Shown piece by piece: positions 55,617-64,000 of a DNA stretch of 64,000 bases. The notes under the pieces are model-generated. The model did not search any database. It was not told where the DNA came from and was given only the letters and a program-made list of their open reading frames with translations. Source of the DNA: Marinomonas ushuaiensis DSM 15871 (GTDB lineage Bacteria; Pseudomonadota; Gammaproteobacteria; Pseudomonadales; Marinomonadaceae); contig NZ_JAMB01000003.1 of assembly GCF_000521805.1 (NCBI RefSeq), positions 62,001 through 126,000 of the forward strand, in the 5' to 3' direction. The translations under genes were made by a program, and so were the position numbers. How positions within the stretch are numbered: the stretch's first letter is position 1; each line of letters opens with the position of its first letter.

Positions 55617-56393
55617 TCAACTTCTAATGCCTCTGCCCTGATTTAGCAAACGTAGGCCGAATGAAAATAACACCGCAATAAATACACAGATAATCACCAA
55701 CGCCCAATAAATATTAATATCAGACACGCCTAAAATACCATAACGAAAGGCATTAACCATATAAAGAACAGGGTTTAACAAAGAAACGGATTGCCATAAA
55801 TCAGGCAATAAATCGATGGAGTAAAAAACACCACCTAAATAAGTGAGTGGCGTTAAGATAAACGTAGGTACAATGGATACATCATCAAAACTTCTTGCAT
55901 AAATCGCATTAACAAAACCGCCTAATGAAAACATCACAGCCGTTAGAAATACAACCAACACAGTTAAAAGTAAGCTAGTTAATGCTAGGTGAGTAAAGAA
56001 TAGCGATAAAACAGTTACAATAAGGCCAACTAATAATCCTCGCACAACACCACCAAGAACATACCCAATTAAAATAATCCAATTAGGCGTTGGTGATACC
56101 AACAACTCCTGAACACTATGCTGAAACTTCGCAGAAAAGAATGATGAAGCCACATTGGAATATGAATTGGTAATTACCGACATCATAATCAGTCCTGGTA
56201 CGATGTATTGCATATAACTAAAACCACCCATTTCTCCAATTCGTTCACCTATTAGGTTACCAAATATAGCAAAATACAATGTCATCATGATAGCTGGCGG
56301 CAATAACGTTTGTGGCCATATACGAGTAAAGCGGCGAATTTCTTTAGTTAAAATGGTATAGAATGCGATCCAAATTTCTGAATTTTTCATCAA
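55617..56393 (-). CDS. ABC-2 type transporter permease (YadH-like)
   Basis: A 258-residue inner-membrane protein with six predicted helices and the ABC-2 signature region (ARSFDDVSIVPTFILTPLTY LGGVFYS). Pairs with the ATPase encoded just upstream (1 bp gap) as a YadGH-like exporter of unknown substrate. Confidence 0.9.
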   Translation of the reverse strand: MMKNSEIWIAFYTILTKEIRRFTRIWPQTLLPPAIMMTLYFAIFGNLIGERIGEMGGFSYMQYIVPGLIMMSVITNSYSNVASSFFSAKFQHSVQELLVSPTPNWIILIGYVLGGVVRGLLVGLIVTVLSLFFTHLALTSLLLTVLVVFLTAVMFSLGGFVNAIYARSFDDVSIVPTFILTPLTYLGGVFYSIDLLPDLWQSVSLLNPVLYMVNAFRYGILGVSDINIYWALVIICVFIAVLFSFGLRLLNQGRGIRS

Positions 56394-56394
56394 T

Positions 56395-57309
56395 TTAACC
56401 TTTAATTAATTTAACGAAGAGCTCTTCGAGTCGGTTGGATTTATTACGCATACTGACAACATTGATGGATATTGTGTCTAACGCACGAAAAATAGCATTA
56501 ACAGACTGCCCCTTGATAACGTCCACTTCAATAGAGCTGCCATCATTAATTTTCATCACCTTATAGCCAGGTAAAGACCAATCATCAGGAAGATTTGAGT
56601 CTAAATCTAAAATAAAGGTTTCTTGATTTAGTGTTTTCAACAAAGCTTTCACGCTAGTATTTTCGACAATTTCACCCGCATTTATGATGGCTATATTTCG
56701 ACACAATTGTTCCGCCTCTTCTAAATAATGGGTTGTGAGTATAATTGTTGTGCCCTGTTCATTTAATGTTTTAATGAACCCCCACATTGAACGACGTAAC
56801 TCAATGTCTACTCCTGCTGTTGGCTCATCTAATATAAGTACTTCAGGCTCATGAATAAGAGCCCTAGCAATCATAAGGCGACGCTTCATTCCTCCAGAAA
56901 GCATTCTAGATTGAACATCTCTCTTATCCCAGAGATCTAACTGCTTTAGATATTTTTCTGCGCGCTCCATCGCAACAGTTTTACTAATACCGTAAAATCC
57001 AGCCTGCGTAACAACCACATTAAAAACAGTTTCGAATACATTAAAATTAAATTCTTGCGGAACAACACCTAAGTATTTTTTAGCTTTAGCAAAATCTTTA
57101 TCAATATCCGTACCAAAGATAGAAACAGTCCCTGATGTTTTGTTTACTAAAGAACACAAAATACCAATAGTTGTAGACTTACCAGCCCCATTTGGCCCAA
57201 GCAATGCAAAGAAATCGCCTTTTTTAACTTTTAAGTCGATTCCTTTTAACGCTTCGAAGCCACCTTCATAACGCTTTTTAAGGTCACTAATTTCGATTGC
57301 ATATGTCAT
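56395..57309 (-). CDS. ABC transporter ATP-binding protein (YadG-like)
   Basis: A 304-residue ATPase with Walker A GPNGAGKSTT, Q-loop VVPQEFN, signature LSGGMKRRLM, Walker B VLILDEPTAGVD and H-loop TTHYLEEAE, plus a C-terminal extension. Powers the ABC-2 permease downstream. Substrate unknown; YadG type fits the sequence best. Confidence 0.93.
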   Translation of the reverse strand: MTYAIEISDLKKRYEGGFEALKGIDLKVKKGDFFALLGPNGAGKSTTIGILCSLVNKTSGTVSIFGTDIDKDFAKAKKYLGVVPQEFNFNVFETVFNVVVTQAGFYGISKTVAMERAEKYLKQLDLWDKRDVQSRMLSGGMKRRLMIARALIHEPEVLILDEPTAGVDIELRRSMWGFIKTLNEQGTTIILTTHYLEEAEQLCRNIAIINAGEIVENTSVKALLKTLNQETFILDLDSNLPDDWSLPGYKVMKINDGSSIEVDVIKGQSVNAIFRALDTISINVVSMRNKSNRLEELFVKLIKG

Positions 57310-57374
57310 AATTGAAGTTCTCGTACGGCAGCAGCCGACTTATATTAGTTACTTTTTTTCAAATAGGTTTTTTT

Positions 57375-57782
57375 GTGGAATCACGCACACAGTACATACT
57401 TGACGCCTTTGCAGATCTACGCCAACGCATCAAAGAGCATGCCCCTTTTAATGAGCCAGATTTGGCTGAAGAAGAACTAGACTTCTTGGAAAAATGGGAT
57501 GACCTGATAACACGTATACAAAACAATACGCACGATTATTCGTTTGAAGCTCAAGAAATATTGTCACGCTTCATTCGCTGTTATGCCAATTTAGTTCCGC
57601 TCATCAAACGTGAATTGTTATGGTTTATCGGTGGAGAATGTTTACATTTTCTGGGTGATGAAGAAATCACTCTCTACCAACAACTTGAAGATCATTTATA
57701 TGAACTAGACAGCAAAAATAAAAGCTACGATATATCTAAAGAAATTAATATATTACGTGGACTACCGGCTCAAGTACATTAA
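57375..57782 (+). CDS. PA2817-like conserved protein
   Basis: An approximately 135-residue acidic helical protein similar, as I recall it, to Pseudomonas PA2817 (ESRTQYILDAFADLRQRI, LLWFIGGECLHFLGDEEI). The GTG at 57375 is the best start: the longer frame from 57312 encodes a hydrophobic lead-in unlike the family. Divergent from the ABC transporter genes. Function unknown. Confidence 0.75.
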   Translation: MESRTQYILDAFADLRQRIKEHAPFNEPDLAEEELDFLEKWDDLITRIQNNTHDYSFEAQEILSRFIRCYANLVPLIKRELLWFIGGECLHFLGDEEITLYQQLEDHLYELDSKNKSYDISKEINILRGLPAQVH

Positions 57783-57788
57783 TGGAAC

Positions 57789-57816
57789 AAAAGCGGGTGA
57801 TACTTCACCCGCTTTT
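57789..57816. terminator. Bidirectional terminator after the PA2817-like gene and fabF
   Basis: AAAAGCGGGTGA (57789-57800) and TCACCCGCTTTT (57805-57816) are perfect complements around TACT, between convergent genes. Confidence 0.9.
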
Positions 57817-57821
57817 CGCAT

Positions 57822-59063
57822 TTAAGACATTTTCTTAAATACTAGAGTGCCATTAGTTCCACCAAAGCCAAATGAGTTGTTTAGAACAACTTCTATTTTG
57901 CGCTTTTGAGGAGTTCCAGGAACATAATTCAAGTCACAACCTTCACTAGGCTCTTCTAAATTGATCGTTGGAGGAGCGACTTGATCTCGAATAGCCAAAA
58001 TAGAAAAAATAGATTCTACTGCACCAGAAGCCCCCAACAAATGCCCTATCATTGATTTTGTTGAGCTCATCGCCACATCAGAGGCATCGTCAGCCATTAA
58101 ATATTTTACGGCTTGTGTTTCTGCTAAATCACCAGCTGGCGTCGATGTTCCATGGGCATTGATATAATCAATGTCTCTAGGTTCAAGCTTGGCATCTTTC
58201 AAAGCCGCACTCATAGCTGAAGCGGCACCTTCACCAGTTTCTGGTGGCGCAGTCATATGATAGGCATCATCGCTCATACCAAAACCTGCAAGTTCAGCGT
58301 ATATCTTTGCCCCACGAGCAATGGCATGCTCATATTCTTCCAATACAAGAATCCCCGCACCTTCTCCCATAACAAAGCCATCACGGTCTTTATCCCATGG
58401 ACGGCTAGCAGTTTTCGGGTCATCGTTACGTGTAGACAGAGCCCTTGCTGCCCCAAACCCACCGATACCTAAAGGAGTGACTGCCATTTCAGCACCACCG
58501 GCAATCATAACATCCGCATCACCATAAGAAATCATACGGCCAGCCATACCTATATTATGAGTACCTGTAGTGCAGGCAGTAACAATAGAAATATTGGGGC
58601 CTTTGAAGCCAAAACGTATCGCAACATGACCAGAAATCATATTAATAATCGCGCCCGGAACAAAAAATGGAGAAATACGTTTCGGACCTGATTCCTTCAA
58701 TAGCTCTAGATTCTTCTCTATCATTGGCAATCCGCCAATACCAGAACCTATAGCACAGCCAACACGCTTTAAATCAGCGGTATCAGCGTTTAAATTGGCG
58801 TCTTCGAGAGCTTGAACTGCTGCACCAATACCATATTGAATAAAGAGATCCATTTTGCGAGCTTCTTTTACACTCATATACTGAGTTGCATCAAAACCAT
58901 TCACTTGAGCCGCAAAACGAGTGGAAAACTGGCTAGCATCAAAGTAAGTGATATCAGACACACCACTTTTACCTTCCAATATATTATCCCACGTATCTTT
59001 CACATTATTGCCAAGGGGTGTCACCATTCCCATCCCTGTGACCACAACCCGACGACGAGACAT
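57822..59063 (-). CDS. fabF: 3-oxoacyl-ACP synthase II (FabF)
   Basis: Elongating beta-ketoacyl-ACP synthase, 413 residues as in E. coli. Catalytic Cys in [11 protein letters not shown], His in [11 protein letters not shown] and His in [12 protein letters not shown]; glycine-rich C-terminal [15 protein letters not shown]. Its transcript is separated from acpP by a terminator-like hairpin, so it is made at a fraction of the acpP level or from its own promoter. Confidence 0.97.
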   Translation of the reverse strand: MSRRRVVVTGMGMVTPLGNNVKDTWDNILEGKSGVSDITYFDASQFSTRFAAQVNGFDATQYMSVKEARKMDLFIQYGIGAAVQALEDANLNADTADLKRVGCAIGSGIGGLPMIEKNLELLKESGPKRISPFFVPGAIINMISGHVAIRFGFKGPNISIVTACTTGTHNIGMAGRMISYGDADVMIAGGAEMAVTPLGIGGFGAARALSTRNDDPKTASRPWDKDRDGFVMGEGAGILVLEEYEHAIARGAKIYAELAGFGMSDDAYHMTAPPETGEGAASAMSAALKDAKLEPRDIDYINAHGTSTPAGDLAETQAVKYLMADDASDVAMSSTKSMIGHLLGASGAVESIFSILAIRDQVAPPTINLEEPSEGCDLNYVPGTPQKRKIEVVLNNSFGFGGTNGTLVFKKMS

Positions 59064-59111
59064 AAGACTCCTCCAACAATTCGCCCAAAACTATCAAGGC
59101 CTATTAATAAG

Positions 59112-59143
59112 AAAAGCCGCTGTAAAAAATACAAGCGGCTTTT
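59112..59143 (-). terminator. Terminator/attenuator between acpP and fabF
   Basis: AAAAGCCGCT (59112-59121) pairs with AGCGGCTTTT (59134-59143). On the minus strand it follows acpP and is followed by T residues; partial read-through would feed fabF. Confidence 0.8.
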
Positions 59144-59167
59144 CGGGAAACTCAGTAAACCAATATC

Positions 59168-59401
59168 TTACAAGTTAGCGTTGATATAGTCGTTCGCTGC
59201 TTGTACGGTAGTGATTTTTTCAGCTTCTTCATCAGGAATTTCAGTATCAAATTCCTCTTCAAGAGCCATTACTAGCTCTACTGTATCTAGGGAATCTGCA
59301 CCTAGGTCATCAACGAAAGATGCTGAAGCAACAACATCTTCTTCTTTAACACCTAGTTGTTCACAAACGATTTTTTTAACGCGTTCTTCAATGCTACTCA
59401 T
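59168..59401 (-). CDS. acpP: Acyl carrier protein
   Basis: A 77-residue acidic helical protein with the phosphopantetheine attachment site Ser37 in [18 protein letters not shown]. Central carrier of fatty-acid synthesis, placed normally between fabG and fabF. A 133-bp gap to fabG probably holds its own promoter. Confidence 0.98.
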   Translation of the reverse strand: MSSIEERVKKIVCEQLGVKEEDVVASASFVDDLGADSLDTVELVMALEEEFDTEIPDEEAEKITTVQAANDYINANL

Positions 59402-59534
59402 TAGAAGTTCCTACTCTACTCATTAACAGCTCAGTGTGAGCATATTATAATATTCGGTCACCTATAAAAGGCGTGATTCTTAACTTAAACCAGAGACGTA
59501 TTTTCGTCGAATTAAATATAAAATTCAACTCAAA

Positions 59535-60269
59535 TTACGACATATACATGCCACCATTGACATGTAATGTTTCACCAGTGATGTAAGCTGCGCCTTGCGA
59601 CGCCAAAAATGCGACAGCTGCCGCAATTTCTTCTGGTTGACCAAGACGTGAAGAAGGCACTTTTTCGACTAATTTAGCCTTGTGCTCTTCAGGGAGTACT
59701 TTAGTCATATCCGTTTCAATGAATCCCGGAGCAACACAATTTACAGTGATACCACGAGATGCAATTTCTGCGGCTAAAGAGCGGCTAAAACCTTCTAGCC
59801 CCGCTTTTGCTGCAGAGTAATTCGTTTGCCCACCATTGCCCATAGAGCCAACAACAGAGCTAATACTAATCACACGACCGAATTTTGCTTTAGTCATGCC
59901 GCGTAAGCAAGCTTTTGTCACACGAAAAACAGACGTTAAGTTAGTGTTGATAACTTGATCCCATTCATCTTCTTTCATGCGCATCATAAGATTATCACGT
60001 GTGATACCGGCATTGTTAACCAAAACCGTTGGTGCACCACATTCAGTCGTAATTTCTTTAATAACAGCATTCACTGATTCGCTAGATGATACATCTAAGA
60101 CCCAGCCCTTACCATTTGAGCCTAGGTATTCACTAATGCTTTGTGCACCTGACTCACTCGTAGCTGTACCAATAACTGTCGCGCCCTGCTCAACCAAAGC
60201 AAGCGCAATCGCTTTACCGATACCACGGGTAGCTCCAGTTACTAGAGCAATTTTTCCTTCAAGACTCAT
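59535..60269 (-). CDS. fabG: 3-oxoacyl-ACP reductase FabG
   Basis: NADPH-dependent short-chain reductase, 244 residues from the ATG at 60269, which follows GGAGACAAGC; the in-frame codon at 60281 lies before that site. Rossmann motif GATRGIGKAIA, NNAG, and catalytic Ser-Tyr-Lys in ISSVVGSMGNGGQTNYSAAK. Confidence 0.97.
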   Translation of the reverse strand: MSLEGKIALVTGATRGIGKAIALALVEQGATVIGTATSESGAQSISEYLGSNGKGWVLDVSSSESVNAVIKEITTECGAPTVLVNNAGITRDNLMMRMKEDEWDQVINTNLTSVFRVTKACLRGMTKAKFGRVISISSVVGSMGNGGQTNYSAAKAGLEGFSRSLAAEIASRGITVNCVAPGFIETDMTKVLPEEHKAKLVEKVPSSRLGQPEEIAAAVAFLASQGAAYITGETLHVNGGMYMS

Positions 60270-60312
60270 GCTTGTCTCCAACGATCTATTCGAACAATTG
60301 TATAAATACTAT

Positions 60313-61236
60313 TTACGCAGATAAAGCAGCTTCAAAACCAGACAAATCACCTAGAGACGATGCCACTAATCCTTTAACGATTCGTTTATTCAAACCACTC
60401 AATACTTTGCCAGGGCCACACTCTAACGCTGTCGTCACACCAAGGTCTGCTAACAACATAACAGATTGAGTCCACAATACTGGCTCGCTCAACTGAGACA
60501 CCAAATTTGCCTTTATTACAGAAGGATCAGAAACCGCTTCGCCTGTAACATTCTGAACCAGAGTACAAGTTGGCACATTAAATACAATGGACTCAAGCTT
60601 TTCTGCTAATTTCTGGCCCGCTGGAATCATTAATTCACAATGAGATGGTACGCTAACAGGTAACGGTAATACACGCTTAGCTCCTGCTTCTTTTGCATTT
60701 GCCATTGCCATTTCTACCGCAGCAACATGACCAGCAATAACCACCTGACCTGGAGAGTTAAAATTAACAGCACTAACAATTCCAGGCGCAGCGTCACAGG
60801 CAGCAACGACTTTATCGTCCTCCAAGCCTATAACTGCAGCCATTGCGCCTTCACCAGCAGGAACAGCTTGTTGCATATACTCACCACGCAACTTAACCAA
60901 GGCAACAGCATCAGTAAATTTAATTACATCAGAACAAACCAAAGCAGAATACTCACCAAGACTATGCCCAGCAACACAAGCCGGCTTTTCACCGCCTTGC
61001 TGTTCCCAAAGGCGCCATAATGCGACACTAGCTGTTAACAATGCAGGCTGTGTTTTATCTGTCTGGCTCAGTTTTTCTGCATCATTCTGAACAAGATCCC
61101 ATAAATCGTAACCTAGAACGTCGGATGCTTCTGCAAAAGTTTGCCCGATTATATCGTGCTTCTCTGCTAAATCAGCCAACATACCTAACTGTTGAGAACC
61201 TTGACCTGGAAAAACAAAAGCTAATTCAGTGCTCAT
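60313..61236 (-). CDS. fabD: Malonyl-CoA:ACP transacylase FabD
   Basis: Loads malonyl groups on ACP. The 307-residue protein has FPGQGSQQLGML at the start, nucleophile Ser in AGHSLGEYSAL, and the catalytic His in SVPSHCELM. Start at 61236 follows TAGGAGATAAA. Between plsX and fabG as usual. Confidence 0.97.
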   Translation of the reverse strand: MSTELAFVFPGQGSQQLGMLADLAEKHDIIGQTFAEASDVLGYDLWDLVQNDAEKLSQTDKTQPALLTASVALWRLWEQQGGEKPACVAGHSLGEYSALVCSDVIKFTDAVALVKLRGEYMQQAVPAGEGAMAAVIGLEDDKVVAACDAAPGIVSAVNFNSPGQVVIAGHVAAVEMAMANAKEAGAKRVLPLPVSVPSHCELMIPAGQKLAEKLESIVFNVPTCTLVQNVTGEAVSDPSVIKANLVSQLSEPVLWTQSVMLLADLGVTTALECGPGKVLSGLNKRIVKGLVASSLGDLSGFEAALSA

Positions 61237-61261
61237 TTTATCTCCTAACTGTAAGGCTTAA

Positions 61262-62206
61262 CTACGAAGCCTCATTACAAAGTCGTGCTTCAACTGCAGC
61301 ACATAAATCTGCTCGCGCAATATCAATTCCATATTCAATCGCACCAATCATGGCCGATAAATCAGAACAACCATGACCTTTTACCAAATTGCCACGCACA
61401 CCGACTAAACAAGCCCCATGTCTACGCTCAGTTTGGTAAAAAGTCTCAAATAAAGACGACACATCATTCACGCCTTTAAATTTATTCATCAAGAAAGACA
61501 GCAATCCCTCTGATGCTTTTAAAACTGCATTCCCGACCATGCCATCACATACTATGACATTTTTTTCACCGCTAAATAATTCCGTTCCTTCAGCGTAACC
61601 AAGGTATTCTGGCCAATCTCTATTCGATAGAAGGCGATCTGTCTCCTTGATAACCATACTACCTTTTGAACTTTCCACACCAACATTCAACAAGCCAACT
61701 TTTGGCGTTTCCTTACTTAATGCTTCCACATAAGCCGCACCCAATTCAGCAAAGCCAACCAACATAGAAGGTGGACAATGTACATTCGCACCCAAATCAA
61801 CCAAACAGCGCAGAGGGTTTGAATATAACTCTCGAATTAATGCAGGGTATAACTTAGGTTTTATTACTCCCAATAGATGACGAGCAAGTGCCACCATAGC
61901 CCCAGTATTACCTAAAGTAACAACTACATCCGACGTTTTTGTTGCTAATGAATTCAAAGACTCATAGAGCGTACTGTTACGACGGCGAAATAAAGACAAC
62001 ACTATTTCTTCATCTCCATCAATGACATCAGAGCAAGAAACCAGAGATAAACGTTCGTGAGGTGCCGGAAGATCAAGACCAGAACTTGGGGAATAATAAA
62101 TAGTGATGGCGACATCTGGTTGCAGAGAGAGAACATCGAGTGCGCCCTCAAATGCAATGCGGGGACCTAAGTCCCCGCCCATAGCGTCTAAAGCTACCCT
62201 GATCAT
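61262..62206 (-). CDS. plsX: Phosphate acyltransferase PlsX
   Basis: Makes acyl-phosphate from acyl-ACP for phospholipid synthesis. At 314 residues it is a little shorter than many homologues. N-terminal RVALDAMGGDLGP and GNTGAMVALARHLLG, C-terminal GVRGNLVKGHG are conserved. It follows rpmF by 11 bp on the same transcript. Confidence 0.96.
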   Translation of the reverse strand: MIRVALDAMGGDLGPRIAFEGALDVLSLQPDVAITIYYSPSSGLDLPAPHERLSLVSCSDVIDGDEEIVLSLFRRRNSTLYESLNSLATKTSDVVVTLGNTGAMVALARHLLGVIKPKLYPALIRELYSNPLRCLVDLGANVHCPPSMLVGFAELGAAYVEALSKETPKVGLLNVGVESSKGSMVIKETDRLLSNRDWPEYLGYAEGTELFSGEKNVIVCDGMVGNAVLKASEGLLSFLMNKFKGVNDVSSLFETFYQTERRHGACLVGVRGNLVKGHGCSDLSAMIGAIEYGIDIARADLCAAVEARLCNEAS

Positions 62207-62217
62207 GGGTACCTTAG

Positions 62218-62397
62218 TTACTCACCTTTAGGGGTGATAACTTGACGACCACGATAAAAGCCATCAGCAGAAATGTGGTGACGACGGTGAAGTTCACCAG
62301 TAGTCTTTTCTACAGATAGAGTTGCGCTAGTCAAAGCATCGTGTGAACGACGCTGGCCGCGACGTGAACGAGTAACTTTACTTTTTTGTACTGCCAT
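62218..62397 (-). CDS. rpmF: Ribosomal protein bL32
   Basis: A 59-residue basic protein ([20 protein letters not shown], ending [10 protein letters not shown]) matching bL32 across its whole length. It has no zinc cysteines, as in the E. coli protein. The start follows GGAGCTCC-type purine-rich leader and the gene sits between yceD and plsX, the standard order. Confidence 0.98.
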   Translation of the reverse strand: MAVQKSKVTRSRRGQRRSHDALTSATLSVEKTTGELHRRHHISADGFYRGRQVITPKGE

Positions 62398-62414
62398 TTT
62401 TGGAGCTCCTAACT

Positions 62415-62936
62415 TTACTTGGCCTTTAATTGGGCCAATATACTAAATGGATTCGGTTTTTCGTCATCCGGTGCGTCATCGGTAGACGATGCATACTTTA
62501 CAGCTGTTGGGTTGCAACCACTTTCTTCGTGATAGGCAACAATAGGTAAGGCAAGTATAATTTCTTGCTCAACCATATTTGCCAGAATTACTTCACCATC
62601 GGTCATGACAACAGGATCGTAACTCGCTGGTAGATTTTTCGCATGGTCTTCGTCATAAACAAACCCCAATGATAAATCTAACGCCAAATCATACGGCACA
62701 GGCCCAAGACAGCGTTGACAAACAACCTGTACTTGAGCTGTTAATGATCCAGTAGCAATATATCGCCTATCCTCATCAACTCTAAAGTCTAGATGAATAA
62801 AAGCATTACCCTCATCAGAGGCTAATATAGCACTAAGCTCCTCAAATCGATTAAGGGGCACGTACCCTTCAAAAGATTGCTCATTAAAAGCAAATTTTCG
62901 AGGGTCAAAATATTTAGGTAATGTGTCATTCAACAT
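62415..62936 (-). CDS. yceD: YceD/DUF177 23S rRNA accumulation protein
   Basis: A 173-residue protein of the DUF177 family, linked to 23S rRNA maturation and always beside rpmF. It retains the conserved C-x2-C in [13 protein letters not shown] and the [10 protein letters not shown] end. The ATG at 62936 ([17 protein letters not shown]) matches the family start; a GTG at 62963 would add nine residues. Divergent from maf. Confidence 0.93.
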   Translation of the reverse strand: MLNDTLPKYFDPRKFAFNEQSFEGYVPLNRFEELSAILASDEGNAFIHLDFRVDEDRRYIATGSLTAQVQVVCQRCLGPVPYDLALDLSLGFVYDEDHAKNLPASYDPVVMTDGEVILANMVEQEIILALPIVAYHEESGCNPTAVKYASSTDDAPDDEKPNPFSILAQLKAK

Positions 62937-63072
62937 GGCGGCAAATAATATTGCCAAGGGCACTGATTGTCAAAGTCTAAGTGCTGTTAAAGCGTTTTTT
63001 TTCACTCTTTTAAGGCATTCGAAGCAAAAAAAAGTAAAATCTTCACTTATTCTCATAAATCGGCTTAAAAAA

Positions 63073-63675
63073 ATGCAAAAAAAACTCATTCTAGGATCTT
63101 CATCACCATACCGAAAAGACTTACTAAACCGCCTAAATCTAACCTTCGAATGTCACTCACCTAATATCGATGAGAGCCCTTTAGAACAAGAAACAGCAGA
63201 AGGTCTAGTAAAACGCCTAACCATCGAAAAAGCCTTTGCTGTTCATAATAAGCAACTACAAAACAACAAAACAACAAATGCCATTATAATTACGTCGGAT
63301 CAAGTCGCCGTACTCGACAATCAAATTTTAGGGAAACCTATAACAGAAGAAAACGCCATTTTACAATTAGTCAGCTTTAGTGGCAGAAAAGTTTCATTTC
63401 TAACCGGACTTTGCGTATTAAACCAACAAGACGAAACCTACAAATACACACTAAATATATACAATGTATATTTTCGAGAGCTAAAACGGAATGAAATTAA
63501 ACGCTACGTTACGATCGAACAACCTTTAGATTGCGCAGGAAGCTTTAAATGTGAAGGCTTAGGTGTCTGTCTTTTTGACAAAATGGAAGGAGATGACCCT
63601 AATAGCCTAGTAGGCCTACCCTTGATTTCTCTTTGCCAACTATTGAAAGAACAAGGAATAAACCCAATAGGCTGA
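63073..63675 (+). CDS. maf: Maf-family nucleotide pyrophosphatase
   Basis: A 200-residue Maf/YceF house-cleaning pyrophosphatase; the YceF subtype prefers 7-methyl-GTP. Substrate motif SSSPYRKDLL near residue 8, IITSDQVAVLDN with the catalytic Asp, and LGKP follow. I use the ATG at 63073, the usual family start; the longer frame from 62923 would overlap yceD and is unlike the family. Subtype assignment rests on position beside yceD-rpmF. Confidence 0.92.
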   Translation: MQKKLILGSSSPYRKDLLNRLNLTFECHSPNIDESPLEQETAEGLVKRLTIEKAFAVHNKQLQNNKTTNAIIITSDQVAVLDNQILGKPITEENAILQLVSFSGRKVSFLTGLCVLNQQDETYKYTLNIYNVYFRELKRNEIKRYVTIEQPLDCAGSFKCEGLGVCLFDKMEGDDPNSLVGLPLISLCQLLKEQGINPIG

Positions 63676-63682
63676 GTCTCTC

Positions 63683-64000
63683 CTAATAACCTTTAGGGAA
63701 AGAGTGATAACTCTTAGAAGGCGATTCCAAATCATCAATTGCCTTCTGAGTAACATCATAACCGAAGTCAATTAATTCCTTCGAACGCCAAAATTCATAA
63801 AAGCCAGTAATGTCTTTTGGGATTGAAATCAATAAGTCTGGCGGGTAACCTGCAACCTTATATTGAGTAAGAGATTCTTGCATCGTCTCAAACATCATAT
63901 TAATTGTTTGCAACCGCCCCCAGCTCTCTGCAGAGTACTTAGGTTTAGTATCTTCCCCGTCTCTACTAAAGAGCTCTTTGGCTGTCTGCCACCAAGCAGG
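63683..64000 (-). CDS. Patatin-like phospholipase, C-terminal part (runs off window)
   Basis: The minus-strand frame is open from base 64000 to the stop at 63683, 105 residues without a required start (the in-frame TTG at 63913 is internal). The segment GYPPDLLISIPKDITGFYEF and then RSKELIDFGYDVTQKAI resembles the C terminus of RssA/NTE-type patatin-like esterases. The catalytic Ser-Asp part lies outside the window, so the assignment is tentative. Confidence 0.6.
   Translation of the reverse strand, partial: PAWWQTAKELFSRDGEDTKPKYSAESWGRLQTINMMFETMQESLTQYKVAGYPPDLLISIPKDITGFYEFWRSKELIDFGYDVTQKAIDDLESPSKSYHSFPKGY

Noticed and set aside
62923..63072. 50-residue N-terminal extension of maf
   Set aside because: It overlaps the divergent yceD start, is unlike Maf proteins, and the ATG at 63073 gives the normal family length.

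Overview
The window looks like a chromosomal segment of a marine gammaproteobacterium of the Oceanospirillales, most likely Marinomonas-like. This is judged from protein character, from the aspS-ruvCAB-tolQRAB-pal-cpoB and maf-yceD-rpmF-plsX-fabD-fabG-acpP-fabF gene orders, and from a low GC content (roughly 40 % by eye, not computed). No database was consulted.

Left core (1-8027): rluC (cut by the window start), prmB, aroC, yjjX and yjjG on the plus strand, then a LysR regulator followed by a 2-oxoglutarate/Fe(II)-type oxygenase and an alpha/beta hydrolase that probably form one small catabolic or detoxification unit. After these come a perfect 24-bp inverted repeat, the decayed C-terminal end of a Fic-family gene, and a terminator.

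Integrated island (8028-40080, about 32 kb): a P4-type tyrosine integrase gene sits at the left end and the island is inserted in the 3' end of a tRNA-Ser(GGA) gene at the right end. It is bounded by a 21-bp direct repeat, with matching pairs of integrase arm-type repeats inside both ends. The cargo is almost entirely defence and stress functions, nearly all on the minus strand. It includes a Druantia type III-like pair (druH, druE), preceded by a two-membrane-segment protein gene with a clear sigma-54 promoter and by a sigma-54 activator with an RtcR/CARF-like sensor domain. It also carries a umuDC pair under a palindromic SOS box, a MATE-type transporter, a DarTG toxin-antitoxin pair, and a membrane/coiled-coil protein. 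A compact type I restriction-modification operon follows, unusual in having two complete HsdM subunits, one HsdS, one HsdR and an embedded PD-(D/E)XK protein, led by a small excisionase-like DNA-binding protein. The right end has AlpA, RadC-like and Gp2/YagK-like accessory genes and an unrecognised 347-residue protein.

Right core (40081-64000): a nitroreductase, a membrane-anchored coiled-coil protein, nadA, two nearly identical tRNA-Lys genes, the Tol-Pal envelope operon, the Holliday-junction genes ruvCAB, aspS, a GreA/B-like factor, and a MarR/siderophore-interacting-protein pair behind a Fur-like box. Then come queF, an ABC-2 exporter, a PA2817-like gene, the fatty-acid synthesis cluster with rpmF and yceD, maf, and the C-terminal part of a patatin-like gene running off the end.

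The most interesting hypothesis is an inducible defence circuit. The CARF-like sigma-54 activator (20107-21588) would sense a nucleotide or RNA-end signal and switch on the -24/-12 promoter at 19886-19904, and with it the small membrane protein and, by read-through, druH-druE. The two-HsdM restriction operon is the second candidate for an undescribed arrangement.
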